DNA of 64,000 nucleotides from Filomicrobium insigne (GTDB lineage Bacteria; Pseudomonadota; Alphaproteobacteria; Rhizobiales; Hyphomicrobiaceae). A program made the translations under genes and the position numbers. The notes beneath the pieces are model-generated. The model ran no database searches. It was given only the letters and a program-made list of their open reading frames with translations, and was not told the DNA's origin. Of the stretch, positions 52,495 through 61,327 are shown piece after piece. The first letter of the stretch is position 1; every line of letters begins with the position of its first letter. Location: assembly GCF_900104305.1 (NCBI RefSeq), contig NZ_FNJC01000001.1:1245168-1309167 (forward strand). The letters run 5' to 3'.

Positions 52495-53121
52495 TCAGGC
52501 CTTGATCCATGCGGGAGCAGCGCTGGTGCCCCAGCCGAGGAAAAAGCCGAAGTGGATGTTGATCTCTCCGACAGGTTCGAGGTACCGCGCGTTCGACAGC
52601 GGGCCGGACTCGACAGGCTCAAAACCGCCCTTGGCGACGATGTCTGACACGACTTTCTTGGCGGCCTCGTCATCGCCCGCCACGAATACCTGCACGGCGC
52701 GTCCCTCGCGGGCCTCGGCGGGCAGAAGCTGCGCGAAGATCGTGTTGAACGCTTTCACAACCTTGGCTTCCGGCGCGAGTTTCTGGATTTCTTCGGCGGC
52801 GGACGTGGTGTGGCCGACGGTCAGCGCCTTGTAGTCAGGCGTGATCGGATTCGAGATGTCGACGAGGACCTTTCCGGAAAGGCCCCCTGCCTCGCGAATT
52901 GTTTCCGCGACCACCGGGTAGTTGACGGCGAGGATCACGACGTCGGCGAGCTTGGCTGCCGCCGCGACGCCGCCGCCTTGGGCGCCCGCGCCGATCTCTT
53001 CGGCGAGCTTGGCGGCCTTCGCCGGATCGCGCGAGCCAATGGCGACCTTGATTCCCTTGCTGGCGAGCAGGCGCGCAATGCCCGCGCCCATGTTTCCGGT
53101 TCCGAGGATAGCGACGGTCAT
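52495..53121 (-). CDS. F420-reductase-like NAD(P)-binding protein, cargo
   Basis: A 208-residue Rossmann protein starting TVAILGTGNMGAGIARLLAS with the dinucleotide motif GTGNMG and IGSRDP following strand two, the pattern of NADPH-dependent F420 reductases. Without F420 genes nearby it probably uses another acceptor. ATG 53121 follows AGGAGAT at good spacing; the frame can be extended to 53802 but that part is antisense to lysR. First gene of the cargo operon. Confidence 0.85.
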   Translation of the reverse strand: MTVAILGTGNMGAGIARLLASKGIKVAIGSRDPAKAAKLAEEIGAGAQGGGVAAAAKLADVVILAVNYPVVAETIREAGGLSGKVLVDISNPITPDYKALTVGHTTSAAEEIQKLAPEAKVVKAFNTIFAQLLPAEAREGRAVQVFVAGDDEAAKKVVSDIVAKGGFEPVESGPLSNARYLEPVGEINIHFGFFLGWGTSAAPAWIKA

Positions 53122-53206
53122 ATTGATCTCCTGTCGGGTTGGCCGACCTCGTGTCGGCGTCGATGAGGAATATGGGGCCCTCACGCTTCGTAATAAATCG
53201 TCGTAT

Positions 53207-53229
53207 GATTGGGATACTTGAAACCAATC
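53207..53229. promoter_or_regulatory. LysR operator (T-N11-A type) between lysR and the cargo operon
   Basis: GATTGG (53207-53212), 11 bases, CCAATC (53224-53229): a perfect 6-bp dyad with the spacing classical for LysR regulators. It lies in the 120-bp divergent region, 12 bases before the lysR start and about 85 before the reductase gene. Confidence 0.7.
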
Positions 53230-53241
53230 GTTGGGAATTGA

Positions 53242-54120
53242 ATGGACCGCTTCGCAAGCATGGAGGCTTTCGCAAAGGTCGCCGACACCGGCTCGTTCAC
53301 GGCGGCTGCCGACGCGCTCGGGATCTCCGGGCAGATGGTCGGCAAACACATCCGATTGCTGGAGGAGCATCTTGGGGTCCGGCTTCTGAATCGCACCACC
53401 CGTCAACAGAGCCTCACGGACGCGGGAAAGGACTTCCTCGAACGAACGCGGATCGTGCTTGCGGAACTCGAGGCGGCGGAAGCGCTGGCCGCGGATAGCA
53501 GGGCCAGACCTCGGGGCGAGTTGCGCGTGAACGCACCCGTCACCTTTGGCACCCATAGCCTCGCGCCGCTCGTCCCCGCCTACATGGCAGCGAACCCCGA
53601 AGTGACGGTCCGTCTGACTCTCAACGACCGCGTCGTGGATCTCGTAGACGAAGGCTACGATTGCGTGTTTCGCGCCGGGCCGCTGACAGACAGCACCCTC
53701 ATCGCTAGGGGCCTGCGACCAATGGAACTCATCGCATGCGCATCCCCGACCTATCTCGAGGCTCGGGGCACACCGACCGCCCCGGGCGACCTTACAGGAC
53801 ACGACTGCCTGGGCTTCGCTGGATCAGCAATTGAGGAGCGTTGGGAATTCAACGGCAGGGACGACACGGTCGCCGTTAGAGTCACGTCGCGGTTCTCCAC
53901 CAACAGTGGGCAGGCGCTAAAAGAGGCCGCGCTTGCTGGCCTCGGAATTATCTTCCAGGCATCAGAGCTTACCCTGGAAGATGTGAAGGCCGGCAGATTG
54001 ATCCGAGTCCTTCCAGATTGGCGTGCAACTCGACCGATGCACCTCCTATTCGCCCCGGACCGCAGGGTTACGCCCAAACTTCGATCGTTCATCGAGTTCG
54101 CGGCGTCGCGGTTCGGGTGA
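53242..54120 (+). CDS. LysR family regulator, cargo
   Basis: A 292-residue LysR protein of the CrgA type (AFAKVADTGSFTAAADALGISG HTH; effector domain GELRVNAPVTFGTHSLAPLV). Divergent from the four-gene redox operon with a T-N11-A dyad between, so it probably controls that operon and itself. Its inducer is unknown; in this class redox or electrophilic compounds are common. Confidence 0.88.
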   Translation: MDRFASMEAFAKVADTGSFTAAADALGISGQMVGKHIRLLEEHLGVRLLNRTTRQQSLTDAGKDFLERTRIVLAELEAAEALAADSRARPRGELRVNAPVTFGTHSLAPLVPAYMAANPEVTVRLTLNDRVVDLVDEGYDCVFRAGPLTDSTLIARGLRPMELIACASPTYLEARGTPTAPGDLTGHDCLGFAGSAIEERWEFNGRDDTVAVRVTSRFSTNSGQALKEAALAGLGIIFQASELTLEDVKAGRLIRVLPDWRATRPMHLLFAPDRRVTPKLRSFIEFAASRFG

Positions 54121-54419
54121 CGTGCGCGTATCGCCTACGTCTGGCGTGATGGCCGATCGCCCGCGAGCGGCGGAACAGAACTCGAGGTCCCTTAGTGGCC
54201 CGAAGCGGCGAACGGCGGAAGTACCTGAGACTTCGGCTTATGGGCCCTCAGCCGAAGTCCCCCTCATACGGCGGAACCGACACGATTTGGGTCGAAGCGG
54301 TCGTGCTCAACTCAGATCGTCACTACCATCCCTGCCCAAGCCAGCCAAATAGCGGCGACTCCGGCAGGGATCAATACCGTGTGTCACGGACCGCGGGATT
54401 CAGCAGCTGCTCGAAGCGA
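54121..54419. other. 299-bp non-coding stretch between lysR and the right repeat
   Basis: No gene recognised. It contains a perfect 10-bp hairpin: GACTTCGGCT (54229-54238) and AGCCGAAGTC (54250-54259), 11-base loop, no T-tract, a candidate terminator for lysR. Confidence 0.5.
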
Positions 54420-54518
54420 CAAATAATGCGCAGGAAGAAAGCGCCGCGCGCGTTCAATACACAGGAAAGTCAGTGCGGACGCAGCGCACCTGCACATTAT
54501 CGACACCTCGCGATTACT
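54420..54518 (-). repeat. right 99-bp terminal inverted repeat of the RIT element
   Basis: The reverse complement of 45897-45995 with six differences and no gaps. It begins CAAATAATGCGCAGG and ends CGCGATTACT, directly abutting the resumed ardC sequence (the final bases are part of its first codon). Confidence 0.95.
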
Positions 54519-54630
54519 CAAGCTTCTGAAAGAAGATCCCCGCGCCATCTTCACCGCCGCCGCCAAGGCGTCCGAGGCAGCGCGATACCTTGCGGCCTTT
54601 TCGGCAAAGGAAGACACGCATGCTGCCTGA
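54517..54630 (+). pseudogene. ardC: ardC 3' part (interrupted)
   Basis: Thirty-seven codons and a stop: LKLLKEDPRAIFTAAAKASE and AARYLAAFSAKEDTHAA, the characteristic C-terminal end of ArdC proteins. It continues the domain cut off at 45886 and overlaps it by the three residues LKL. It has no start of its own. Proof that the element lies inside ardC. Confidence 0.88.
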
Positions 54631-54821
54631 CCGACGCGCGGCCTTCGCCACCCTCACTGGCGCGGCTCACCTGGCGCGTCAGTTGTCTGCCAGTAATCGC
54701 CGCTGCCAAGATCAGCTTCTTACCATAACTAAAGTCATTGCATCGACAGCTTCTGTGTCACGCGTTATTCCGATAACTGCGCTATTCCGATACCGTCAGG
54801 CAATGTTAAGGACGAAATTAA

Positions 54822-55526
54822 ATGAAGCATGAAGTCAAAGCTTTCTCAGATGCGTACAGCCGCATGCTGATGATCGTCTGCCTATTCCTTTCAGCGCTAC
54901 TGAACACGCCAGCGTCAGCGTCCGAAGTTTGTGACAGTCTTTGGCGAGCCAGGAACGCTATTTTTGCTGAGAACGGACATTGCTTTGAAACCCCAAAGGC
55001 ACAAGCAATCTTTGGTAAGGCGTGTTTCCCGCCGTTCGGGCAACTTAATGCTGCTGACCGCGATGCGGTTCAGACAATCAGGAACCTGGAAGCGGCTCGA
55101 GGATGTCGCACGAGCCCAAGCCAAGTTGCTACCAATTCCCTTGGCGCCGCACTTCCGAAATACACGGTTGAAATAACCCTATCGCCGAAAGCCGACGAAC
55201 GGCTGCGGACTAGCGGGGAAACCATCCGCGTATGGGCCCTATACTACGGTGAGGCAGCAGCGGGTGTAAAAGGCGATGAAATGGGCGAAGTCCAGCTAAC
55301 GTCTGAGACAGTCGATATCAAACCCGGCGAAGCAGCTCATTTAGGAGGGATGAGGGTAGCAAATGAAGATCTGAAGAAGATCGTCGGTCAGCGCCCGATG
55401 CTGCTCATAAACGTCTACACTAGCCGCAAAGTTTTTTCCGACAACATTCTCGACTGCGGCATCTACCAGGATGAGGCGGCAAAAGCCGGCAATGTGGCTC
55501 TTTCCTGCAAGCTAATCGGAGAATAG
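54822..55526 (+). CDS. secreted YARHG-domain protein
   Basis: A 234-residue protein with a signal peptide (MLMIVCLFLSALLNTPASA) and a YARHG-like domain (CDSLWRARNAIFAENGHCFET ... FGKACFP). The C-terminal 120 residues are beta-rich and not recognised. It is an island gene of unknown role; start at 54822 gives a long n-region, the ATG at 54864 is an alternative. Confidence 0.65.
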   Translation: MKHEVKAFSDAYSRMLMIVCLFLSALLNTPASASEVCDSLWRARNAIFAENGHCFETPKAQAIFGKACFPPFGQLNAADRDAVQTIRNLEAARGCRTSPSQVATNSLGAALPKYTVEITLSPKADERLRTSGETIRVWALYYGEAAAGVKGDEMGEVQLTSETVDIKPGEAAHLGGMRVANEDLKKIVGQRPMLLINVYTSRKVFSDNILDCGIYQDEAAKAGNVALSCKLIGE

Positions 55527-55783
55527 ACTGCGGTACCGGGATGTTCACTCCACTGTTTTCGGTCTAAGCGATCAACGGCGGCTATATAACGATGGTGGCA
55601 TTGCGACGCTTTCCAGCGGCTACCCTGATACCGACGTGACGTTCACGACGCTGGACTCTCGACGCCACCGTAGGCCTTCATCCAAATTAACGCTCCCCCC
55701 TGCAAAAATTGCTTAATGTCTATCAAGCGTACAAGGTTGCACACTATCAATTTAGAGGTATCGATTGATCCTAAGGACCCAGC

Positions 55784-56815
55784 ATGGACATATTCCAGCA
55801 CAGAGTCGAGATTCTACTCCAGCGTTTGTCGGAACGCCCTCAAGGTCTGATCGGAGTTAGCATCACCTTGGTGATGGTACTGCTAAGCTTCGCAGTATTC
55901 TGTGGCTTGAACGTAGTCGCTGGCTCCTCGGACTTAATATTGTTTGTCCCTGCAATCATCATTGCGAGCCTGGTTTTCGGATGGGGCTGCGGACTATTGG
56001 CGGTCCTTGGTAGCGTGCTTGTCGATGGATTATGGCTTTACTGGAACGAAGGCAGTGCCCATCCCGCCGCTCTTGCGGCCTTTGTGGTAGTCGGTTGCGG
56101 TCTCGTGTTTCTCGGAGATGCGCTTCGCGGCAAGCTGCTTAGGCTCGACGAGGCGCGGAAAGAAAACGCTTTGCTGCTTGACGAAATGTCCCATCGAATA
56201 AAAAACAAGTTCGCGATGATTGTGTCTGTGATCGGACTCCAGTTGAAGAGCTCTCCCCTTGAAGCTCGACCTGCCCTAGAGGCCGTTGCCCGCCGTGTTC
56301 ATGCACTCGCAGCGCTGCATTCCCATTTACAGGGTTCGCGTCACCGCGGACTTGTCAATATGCAGGATTACCTCTTAGATCTTTGCAATAGTCTTCGCGA
56401 TAGCGTGGGCCACCTCCGAAAGGTGTCCCTATCCGTCACGTCAGATCCAATGATGCTGCCACCTCGTGAAGCGACCTCGGTTGGGCTGATCGTCAATGAA
56501 CTCGTGATGAACTGCTATAAATATGCCTTTCCGGAAAACAGGCAGGGAAACGTATCAGTGCGCCTCTCAACCGACAATGCGTCGGCGGTGATCAGTGTCG
56601 CTGACAATGGAATCGGTTGTACTGAATCCGCGAGCGGGGGAATGGGCACTAGGCTTGTGTCACTTCTCGCCACGCAGCTTAACGGCACTTCGGAGCGCAA
56701 GGTAACGGAATGCGGGTGTATCGTGACCGTCACGTTCCCACTCACTGCGGACATGTTACTCCATGAGCCTGCCCATCGCCCCTTTGGCGATAACATTTGT
56801 TCATTGGTCGCCTGA
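55784..56815 (+). CDS. membrane sensor histidine kinase (DUF4118-like, HWE/HisKA_2 type)
   Basis: A 343-residue kinase with four membrane helices in residues 20-115 (DUF4118-like, GWGCGLLAVLGSVLVDGL) and a cytoplasmic kinase with phosphoacceptor His in LLDEMSHRIKNKFAMIVSVIG and N-box VNELVMNCYKYAF. No sensory PAS. The region is AT-richer than the RIT part. No partner regulator is adjacent. Confidence 0.82.
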   Translation: MDIFQHRVEILLQRLSERPQGLIGVSITLVMVLLSFAVFCGLNVVAGSSDLILFVPAIIIASLVFGWGCGLLAVLGSVLVDGLWLYWNEGSAHPAALAAFVVVGCGLVFLGDALRGKLLRLDEARKENALLLDEMSHRIKNKFAMIVSVIGLQLKSSPLEARPALEAVARRVHALAALHSHLQGSRHRGLVNMQDYLLDLCNSLRDSVGHLRKVSLSVTSDPMMLPPREATSVGLIVNELVMNCYKYAFPENRQGNVSVRLSTDNASAVISVADNGIGCTESASGGMGTRLVSLLATQLNGTSERKVTECGCIVTVTFPLTADMLLHEPAHRPFGDNICSLVA

Positions 56816-56826
56816 GAGTATCCTCC

Positions 56827-56852
56827 GGAACGATTTCGCTGCGATCTCCGTT
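56827..56852 (+). promoter_or_regulatory. EcfG-type stress promoter upstream of the DUF892 gene
   Basis: GGAAC (56827-56831), 17 bases, CGTT (56849-56852), the consensus for the general-stress sigma factor. The DUF892 gene starts 188 bases downstream, which is long but typical targets of EcfG include this family. Confidence 0.5.
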
Positions 56853-57039
56853 TTGCAGGCGAAGGAGGCGTCATGGCGCCGCGTTCCACCCATGAACAAC
56901 TACCAAGCGCCTGACGTGCGAACGCGTTCGTCCGGAGACGACGGTAGGTATCGTGCGCCATCTCTTGAACCTACCGCATGTTGATTGCTCCTTGCCGGGA
57001 CTGGCTTCCTTTTTCAAACGTCATTGACGGAGAGTAAAA

Positions 57040-57576
57040 ATGGAAACGCTTGAAAAACTGTTCGAAGATACACTACGCGACGTGCTTTATGCCGAGAAGG
57101 CCATTCTCAAAAATCTGCCCAAGATGGCGAAGAAGGCCAAATCTCAAAAACTTAAGGGTGCGTTCGAGGAACACATCGATCAGACTGAAAATCAAGTTGC
57201 ACGTCTCGAAAAGATTTTTGGCATGATGGACAAGGCCGCGCGTGGGAAGCGTTGCCCGGCGATCGACGGCCTCGCGGAAGAGGCCGACGAAATTATGCAG
57301 GAAGCAAAAAACGACACCGTCCGCGATGCGGGAATGCTGTCGGCAGCGCAGGCAGTCGAACATTATGAAATTTCCCGGTACGGAACACTTGCGGCCTGGG
57401 CTGACAAGCTTGGTATGCCCGATGCCGCCGAGTTGCTCCGCGCGACGTTGAAGGAAGAGAAAGAGACGGACGCGAAGCTATCGGAACTCGGGCTTTCGGA
57501 GATCAATGTTCACGCCGACGAAACTTCCATGGGGCCGGGCCGCAAAGGGAAAGCGCACAGCGAAGTGACCAAATAG
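57040..57576 (+). CDS. DUF892 (YciE/YciF-like) stress protein
   Basis: A 178-residue ferritin-fold four-helix protein: FEDTLRDVLYAEKAILKNLPKM, then EEHIDQTENQVARLEKIFGMM, GLAEEADEIM and AQAVEHYEISRYGTL, with Glu/His residues at metal-site positions. The family is induced by osmotic and general stress. It ends with a charged tail and is convergent with a GGDEF gene. A GGAG precedes the start. Confidence 0.88.
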   Translation: METLEKLFEDTLRDVLYAEKAILKNLPKMAKKAKSQKLKGAFEEHIDQTENQVARLEKIFGMMDKAARGKRCPAIDGLAEEADEIMQEAKNDTVRDAGMLSAAQAVEHYEISRYGTLAAWADKLGMPDAAELLRATLKEEKETDAKLSELGLSEINVHADETSMGPGRKGKAHSEVTK

Positions 57577-57707
57577 ATTGGCTGGTAATCCTTACGTGCC
57601 TCAAGAAAACCGAGTTTCGGCGAGGGTGACGACATGCAAACGAAGCCGAGGCACTGACTGCAAGGTTAGGTCCAGTCGACATCCGGCTTCTTCGGCGCAT
57701 CTGCTGA

Positions 57708-58685
57708 TTAGCAGCCGGAACCGAGTCCGATAGCCATGGCGCTTTCTTGCACGATTGGATCGGCATAGACGCGTACTCGGTTCCGGCCTTCGATTTTTGC
57801 CCGATAAAGGGCTTTGTCTGCTCTAGCAACAGCCGCCACCGCATCCACATCATAGGGCGAAATCATCGCAACGCCAAAGCTTGCGGCGATCGGAAAGGAG
57901 GCTGAGCCGGCCTCTACCGGAGCGGCCGCAATCAACTTGCGCATCCGCTCAGCAAGCATGACCGCTCCCCACTCATCAGTACTAGGCAAAAGGATGGCAA
58001 ATTCCTCGCCTCCAATGCGCGCCAAGACATCGCGGCGACGTAGCGCCTGACGAAGTTGCCCGGCCGCAAACCTCAGTGCCTGATCGCCAGCGTCATGTCC
58101 GAACGTGTCATTTATATTTTTGAAATTATCCAGATCAGCAAGGACGACGCTAGCGGGTTTGCCACGGAGCTTCAAAACCTTCCAGGCATCCAAAACTTTT
58201 GAGAAAAATTTTCTCCGATTGTGCAACCCGGTCAATTCGTCGGTTTCCGACAGCTTCTTGAATCTGCGTTGAAGAAGACGCCGCGCGGTTATATCAAAAT
58301 GAGAAACGACGGCCCCCTTTACGGTCGAACGTTCGCCGCGATTCCCAGGTTCGAGCAGCGGTGTCACAGTTCCCAAGAACCATCTCTGCCGCGTCGGTGA
58401 ATGACACGGATACTCGGCCCGGTAACGCTGTCTTTTTCCCGTCAGCACATCGCGAAGAGCCTTTCCGAATCGCGCTGCCGACTCGGAGTTAGAGCCCTGT
58501 GCGGTCATGCACACGTCAATATAATTCGTCCCGACGAAAGTGCGGTAGCCGCCATTCTTCCCCGCGAACCGGCGCCAGCTTTCATTTTCGGCGACGATGT
58601 TGCCCTCCAGGTTAACCACGCAGATGTGTGCGGTGAGAGCGTCTAATACGGCACCCGCAAAAGCGTGATCGGAAATCGTGTGCAT
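57708..58685 (-). CDS. PAS-GGDEF diguanylate cyclase
   Basis: A 325-residue protein with an N-terminal PAS-like sensor (about 8-140: LDALTAHICVVNLEGNIVAEN) and a GGDEF domain (about 160-320) with an intact active site as RIGGEEFAIL and substrate motif DLDNFKNINDTFGHDAGD. It should make cyclic di-GMP. No RxxD inhibitory site was confirmed. Start ATG 58685; a GTG at 58700 is the alternative. Confidence 0.85.
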   Translation of the reverse strand: MHTISDHAFAGAVLDALTAHICVVNLEGNIVAENESWRRFAGKNGGYRTFVGTNYIDVCMTAQGSNSESAARFGKALRDVLTGKRQRYRAEYPCHSPTRQRWFLGTVTPLLEPGNRGERSTVKGAVVSHFDITARRLLQRRFKKLSETDELTGLHNRRKFFSKVLDAWKVLKLRGKPASVVLADLDNFKNINDTFGHDAGDQALRFAAGQLRQALRRRDVLARIGGEEFAILLPSTDEWGAVMLAERMRKLIAAAPVEAGSASFPIAASFGVAMISPYDVDAVAAVARADKALYRAKIEGRNRVRVYADPIVQESAMAIGLGSGC

Positions 58686-59099
58686 TCTCGGCTCTTTCAC
58701 TAGCTAACCTGCTAATCGCTATCGTGAAAATATATTCGATCAGGTTAAAACGGCCTGAGGCATACATGCCCTCACCAACAGGATTCAAGCACGTTTTATA
58801 CCGCTCAGCCGCGTTGTTCGTGTTTTCGCGGAGCAGATGGAAAGGAACCAACCCATGGACCCGCCGGCCAGAATCTAGCTCTTGTCCACAGACAGCGATT
58901 CCTGAAAGAGTAATCTGCTTCAGAGAGACGGCCCAAGTTCCGTGCTACGCATCTAGCGCTATGCAGGGCCCGCACTTCGGGCTACAAGGCAGCCCTCCTC
59001 TGAGCACCGAATCCCCCCGGATAAGACTGTTTCATCCAGAACCTCGTCGTGGAGGTCTTCAACGACTTTGATCCGCAGGTGCCAAAACAATATTTATTG
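58686..59099. other. 414-bp intergenic region, nothing recognised
   Basis: Between two leftward cyclic-di-GMP genes. It must contain the promoter of the PAS-GGDEF gene. No gene, operator or repeat could be supported. Confidence 0.4.
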
Positions 59100-61256
59100 T
59101 TATCCAACGTGTGCGAAACTGAGTTCGTGGTTGGAGCGTATGGCGGTGTCTAGATCTTCAGGTTCATGCAAAGCGTAACCTTGACCGTAGTGGACACCCA
59201 ACGGCTGGAGTTTTCGAAGCATCGTCGCAGACTCAATGGACTCCGCGATCGTGCGAATTTCCATGCATGCGCCGATCTTGGCTACAGACTCCACTATAAT
59301 TGCGCTGGCAGGGTTTGCCGCTACAGTCTTTACAAACTCGCCATCAATTTTGACAAATTGGACCGGCAATTCCTGCAAATAGGCAAACGACGCCATTCCA
59401 CTTCCAAAGTCGTCGAGCGCAAAGCGAAAACCATATTCGGCCAATTTTTGCATGGCTACTGCGCTCCGCCGGATATCCGAAATGGCGGCCGTTTCAGTTA
59501 CCTCAAAGCAAATTTGTGGCGTAAGCACAGCCGGATAATCTGAAAGAAGCCTCTCAATAAAGGAGAAAAAAGTCGGAGAACTTAGCGTGATGCCCGAGAT
59601 ATTTATGAAATAGCATACCGAACTACGTAAATTCTCATCGAGACTGTCAAGGTGCGCGAATGATTTGGTAACGACATGGCGGTCAAGGTCCTCAATCATT
59701 CCGAACCGCTCGGCGGCCGGTATGAAGGCGCCAGGACCTATCAGTTCGCCCGCTTCATTACGCAGTCGAGAGAGAATCTCGTAATATGCCTGCTCGCTAT
59801 CTGATGCTCCCAGATGAAAAATCCTTTGGCCATATAGAACGATCCGATCGTCTTTAATGGCCTCTTGGAGCCGCGTCACATTATCCATGTCCGATAGTTG
59901 TTTCCAAATCTCCTCGTCCGTCGGACGGTTGAGCTTGACGCGGTCACGTCCCTTCTCCTTCGCAAGAAAGCAGGCCGCATCGGCCAGTCCTAAAGCCGTC
60001 TCGTAATCAACCCCCGCCACTTCTCCAAAGTTTGCCACTCCCACACTTAACGTGATGCTGTATCGCCGGCCTTGCCAGATAAAATTAATCGATTTGATGG
60101 CCTTGCGCAGGTGATGCGCGAGTTCAACCGCCTTTTCCGCATTGCAGTTCTGGCGCACGAGCGCAAATTCATCGCCCCCCAAGCGTGCGAGGATGTCGCT
60201 CTTAATGGTTTGCGACTCTAGAACTGATGTCACTTCCTGCAAGAGGATGTCGCCGGCGGCATGGCCACAACGATCATTGACGATCTTAAAGTGATCAATG
60301 TCCATATACAGTAGCGCATGCGGCCCAGGACCGCCGATGTCTTCGGTCAGACGGGAAAATTCCCTGCGATTTGCAATACCCGTCAGACAGTCATGAGATG
60401 CTTGGTATGCGATTTCTTTTGCTAGGAAATAGGCCTCTGATACATCGTGTCCTTGAACGAAAATGCCTGTGACTTGTCGATCTTCATCGAAAATGGGTTG
60501 ATAGATCAGATCAATGTACCTCTGTTCAAGGCTACCTCCGGAAATACGCTGAAGATCTATCGGCAAAGCGCGGCCGATGAACGGCTCGCCGGTCCTGTAG
60601 ACTCGATCGAGTTTTTCGAGAAAGCCCTGGGAAACCACCTCAGGCAACACTTCAGCTAAAACTTTCCCGATGATTTTGCGATGCCCCACCAACTGGTAAT
60701 ATGCGTCGTTCGCAAATTCGTAAACGTGCTGCGGCCCATGTAAGATGCAGACAAAGCCAGGCGCTTGCTGGAAGAGATGATGAAGAGAATTCCCTTCCAC
60801 GTCTTGGGTTGACGACGTATCACGCACCACTGAATGCGCGTGGTCGAGGGGACCGTTGTCGGGCTCGCCATGCGTCTTCGTTAATGCGGTGATATTCAAG
60901 GGGCAATGCAAAATACCCGCTATCTCGCCGGCCGGAGAAATGAGGGGAATATTGGTGACAGTCCATCGGAGGTCACCGAAGCGGCTGTTAACCGGTGTAT
61001 TGAGGTCGTAACAAAAATTGGAAATGTGGTCGGGTTTTTTGTTTTTAAGGACCCTCAAAAACGAATTTTGTAGGACTTCACACTGCGGCCGATCTGATCC
61101 GGGAAATATCTCAAAAATTGAACGGCCTAACATTGATACTTTATCGCGGAAGGTGACGTCTTCATACGCGACGTTGCATGCCGTAATTGTTAAATCACAG
61201 TCCAGTGTCGCGGCCGGAGATGGCCATGCATCTAAAATGGCTTGAAAATTCGGCAT
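59100..61256 (-). CDS. PAS-PAS-GGDEF-EAL cyclic di-GMP protein
   Basis: A 718-residue protein: two PAS domains (about 1-125 and 155-280), GGDEF (about 290-450, motif RLGGDEFALV intact) and EAL (about 460-710). The EAL signature reads YEILSR rather than EALLR, but DDFGSG, the VKIDG Lys and late ESIES/QGY residues remain, so both activities are possible. It is separated from the PAS-GGDEF gene by 414 bases. Confidence 0.87.
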   Translation of the reverse strand: MPNFQAILDAWPSPAATLDCDLTITACNVAYEDVTFRDKVSMLGRSIFEIFPGSDRPQCEVLQNSFLRVLKNKKPDHISNFCYDLNTPVNSRFGDLRWTVTNIPLISPAGEIAGILHCPLNITALTKTHGEPDNGPLDHAHSVVRDTSSTQDVEGNSLHHLFQQAPGFVCILHGPQHVYEFANDAYYQLVGHRKIIGKVLAEVLPEVVSQGFLEKLDRVYRTGEPFIGRALPIDLQRISGGSLEQRYIDLIYQPIFDEDRQVTGIFVQGHDVSEAYFLAKEIAYQASHDCLTGIANRREFSRLTEDIGGPGPHALLYMDIDHFKIVNDRCGHAAGDILLQEVTSVLESQTIKSDILARLGGDEFALVRQNCNAEKAVELAHHLRKAIKSINFIWQGRRYSITLSVGVANFGEVAGVDYETALGLADAACFLAKEKGRDRVKLNRPTDEEIWKQLSDMDNVTRLQEAIKDDRIVLYGQRIFHLGASDSEQAYYEILSRLRNEAGELIGPGAFIPAAERFGMIEDLDRHVVTKSFAHLDSLDENLRSSVCYFINISGITLSSPTFFSFIERLLSDYPAVLTPQICFEVTETAAISDIRRSAVAMQKLAEYGFRFALDDFGSGMASFAYLQELPVQFVKIDGEFVKTVAANPASAIIVESVAKIGACMEIRTIAESIESATMLRKLQPLGVHYGQGYALHEPEDLDTAIRSNHELSFAHVG

Positions 61257-61327
61257 GGCCTCTCTCTAACCAATGCTTTAGTAATAGTATTATTCGAAAG
61301 TATTAATTTGCGGATAATGGCGGGATC

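Larger units (their letters stand above)
45897..54518 (+). mobile_element. RIT element (Recombinase in Trio) with redox cargo
   Basis: An 8.6-kb element bounded by 99-bp inverted repeats and inserted into ardC. It contains three head-to-tail, overlapping tyrosine recombinase genes, the defining feature of RIT elements, followed by a hairpin and five cargo genes (two medium-chain dehydrogenases, a cupin, an F420-reductase-like protein and a LysR regulator). The two flanks rejoin to a continuous ArdC reading (AQWLKL / LKLLKEDPRA), which fixes the insertion. The precise outer ends are uncertain by up to about 20 bases on the left, where extra bases follow the ardC homology. Confidence 0.88.

Noticed and set aside
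52495..53802. A 435-codon leftward frame extending the F420-reductase-like gene
   Set aside because: The extra 227 codons are antisense to the well-supported lysR gene and cover the operator; the good ribosome site is at 53121.
56873..56914. A 13-codon frame after a strong AAGGAGG (ATG 56873)
   Set aside because: Too short and without recognisable features; it may be a chance or a leader peptide, but nothing supports coding.
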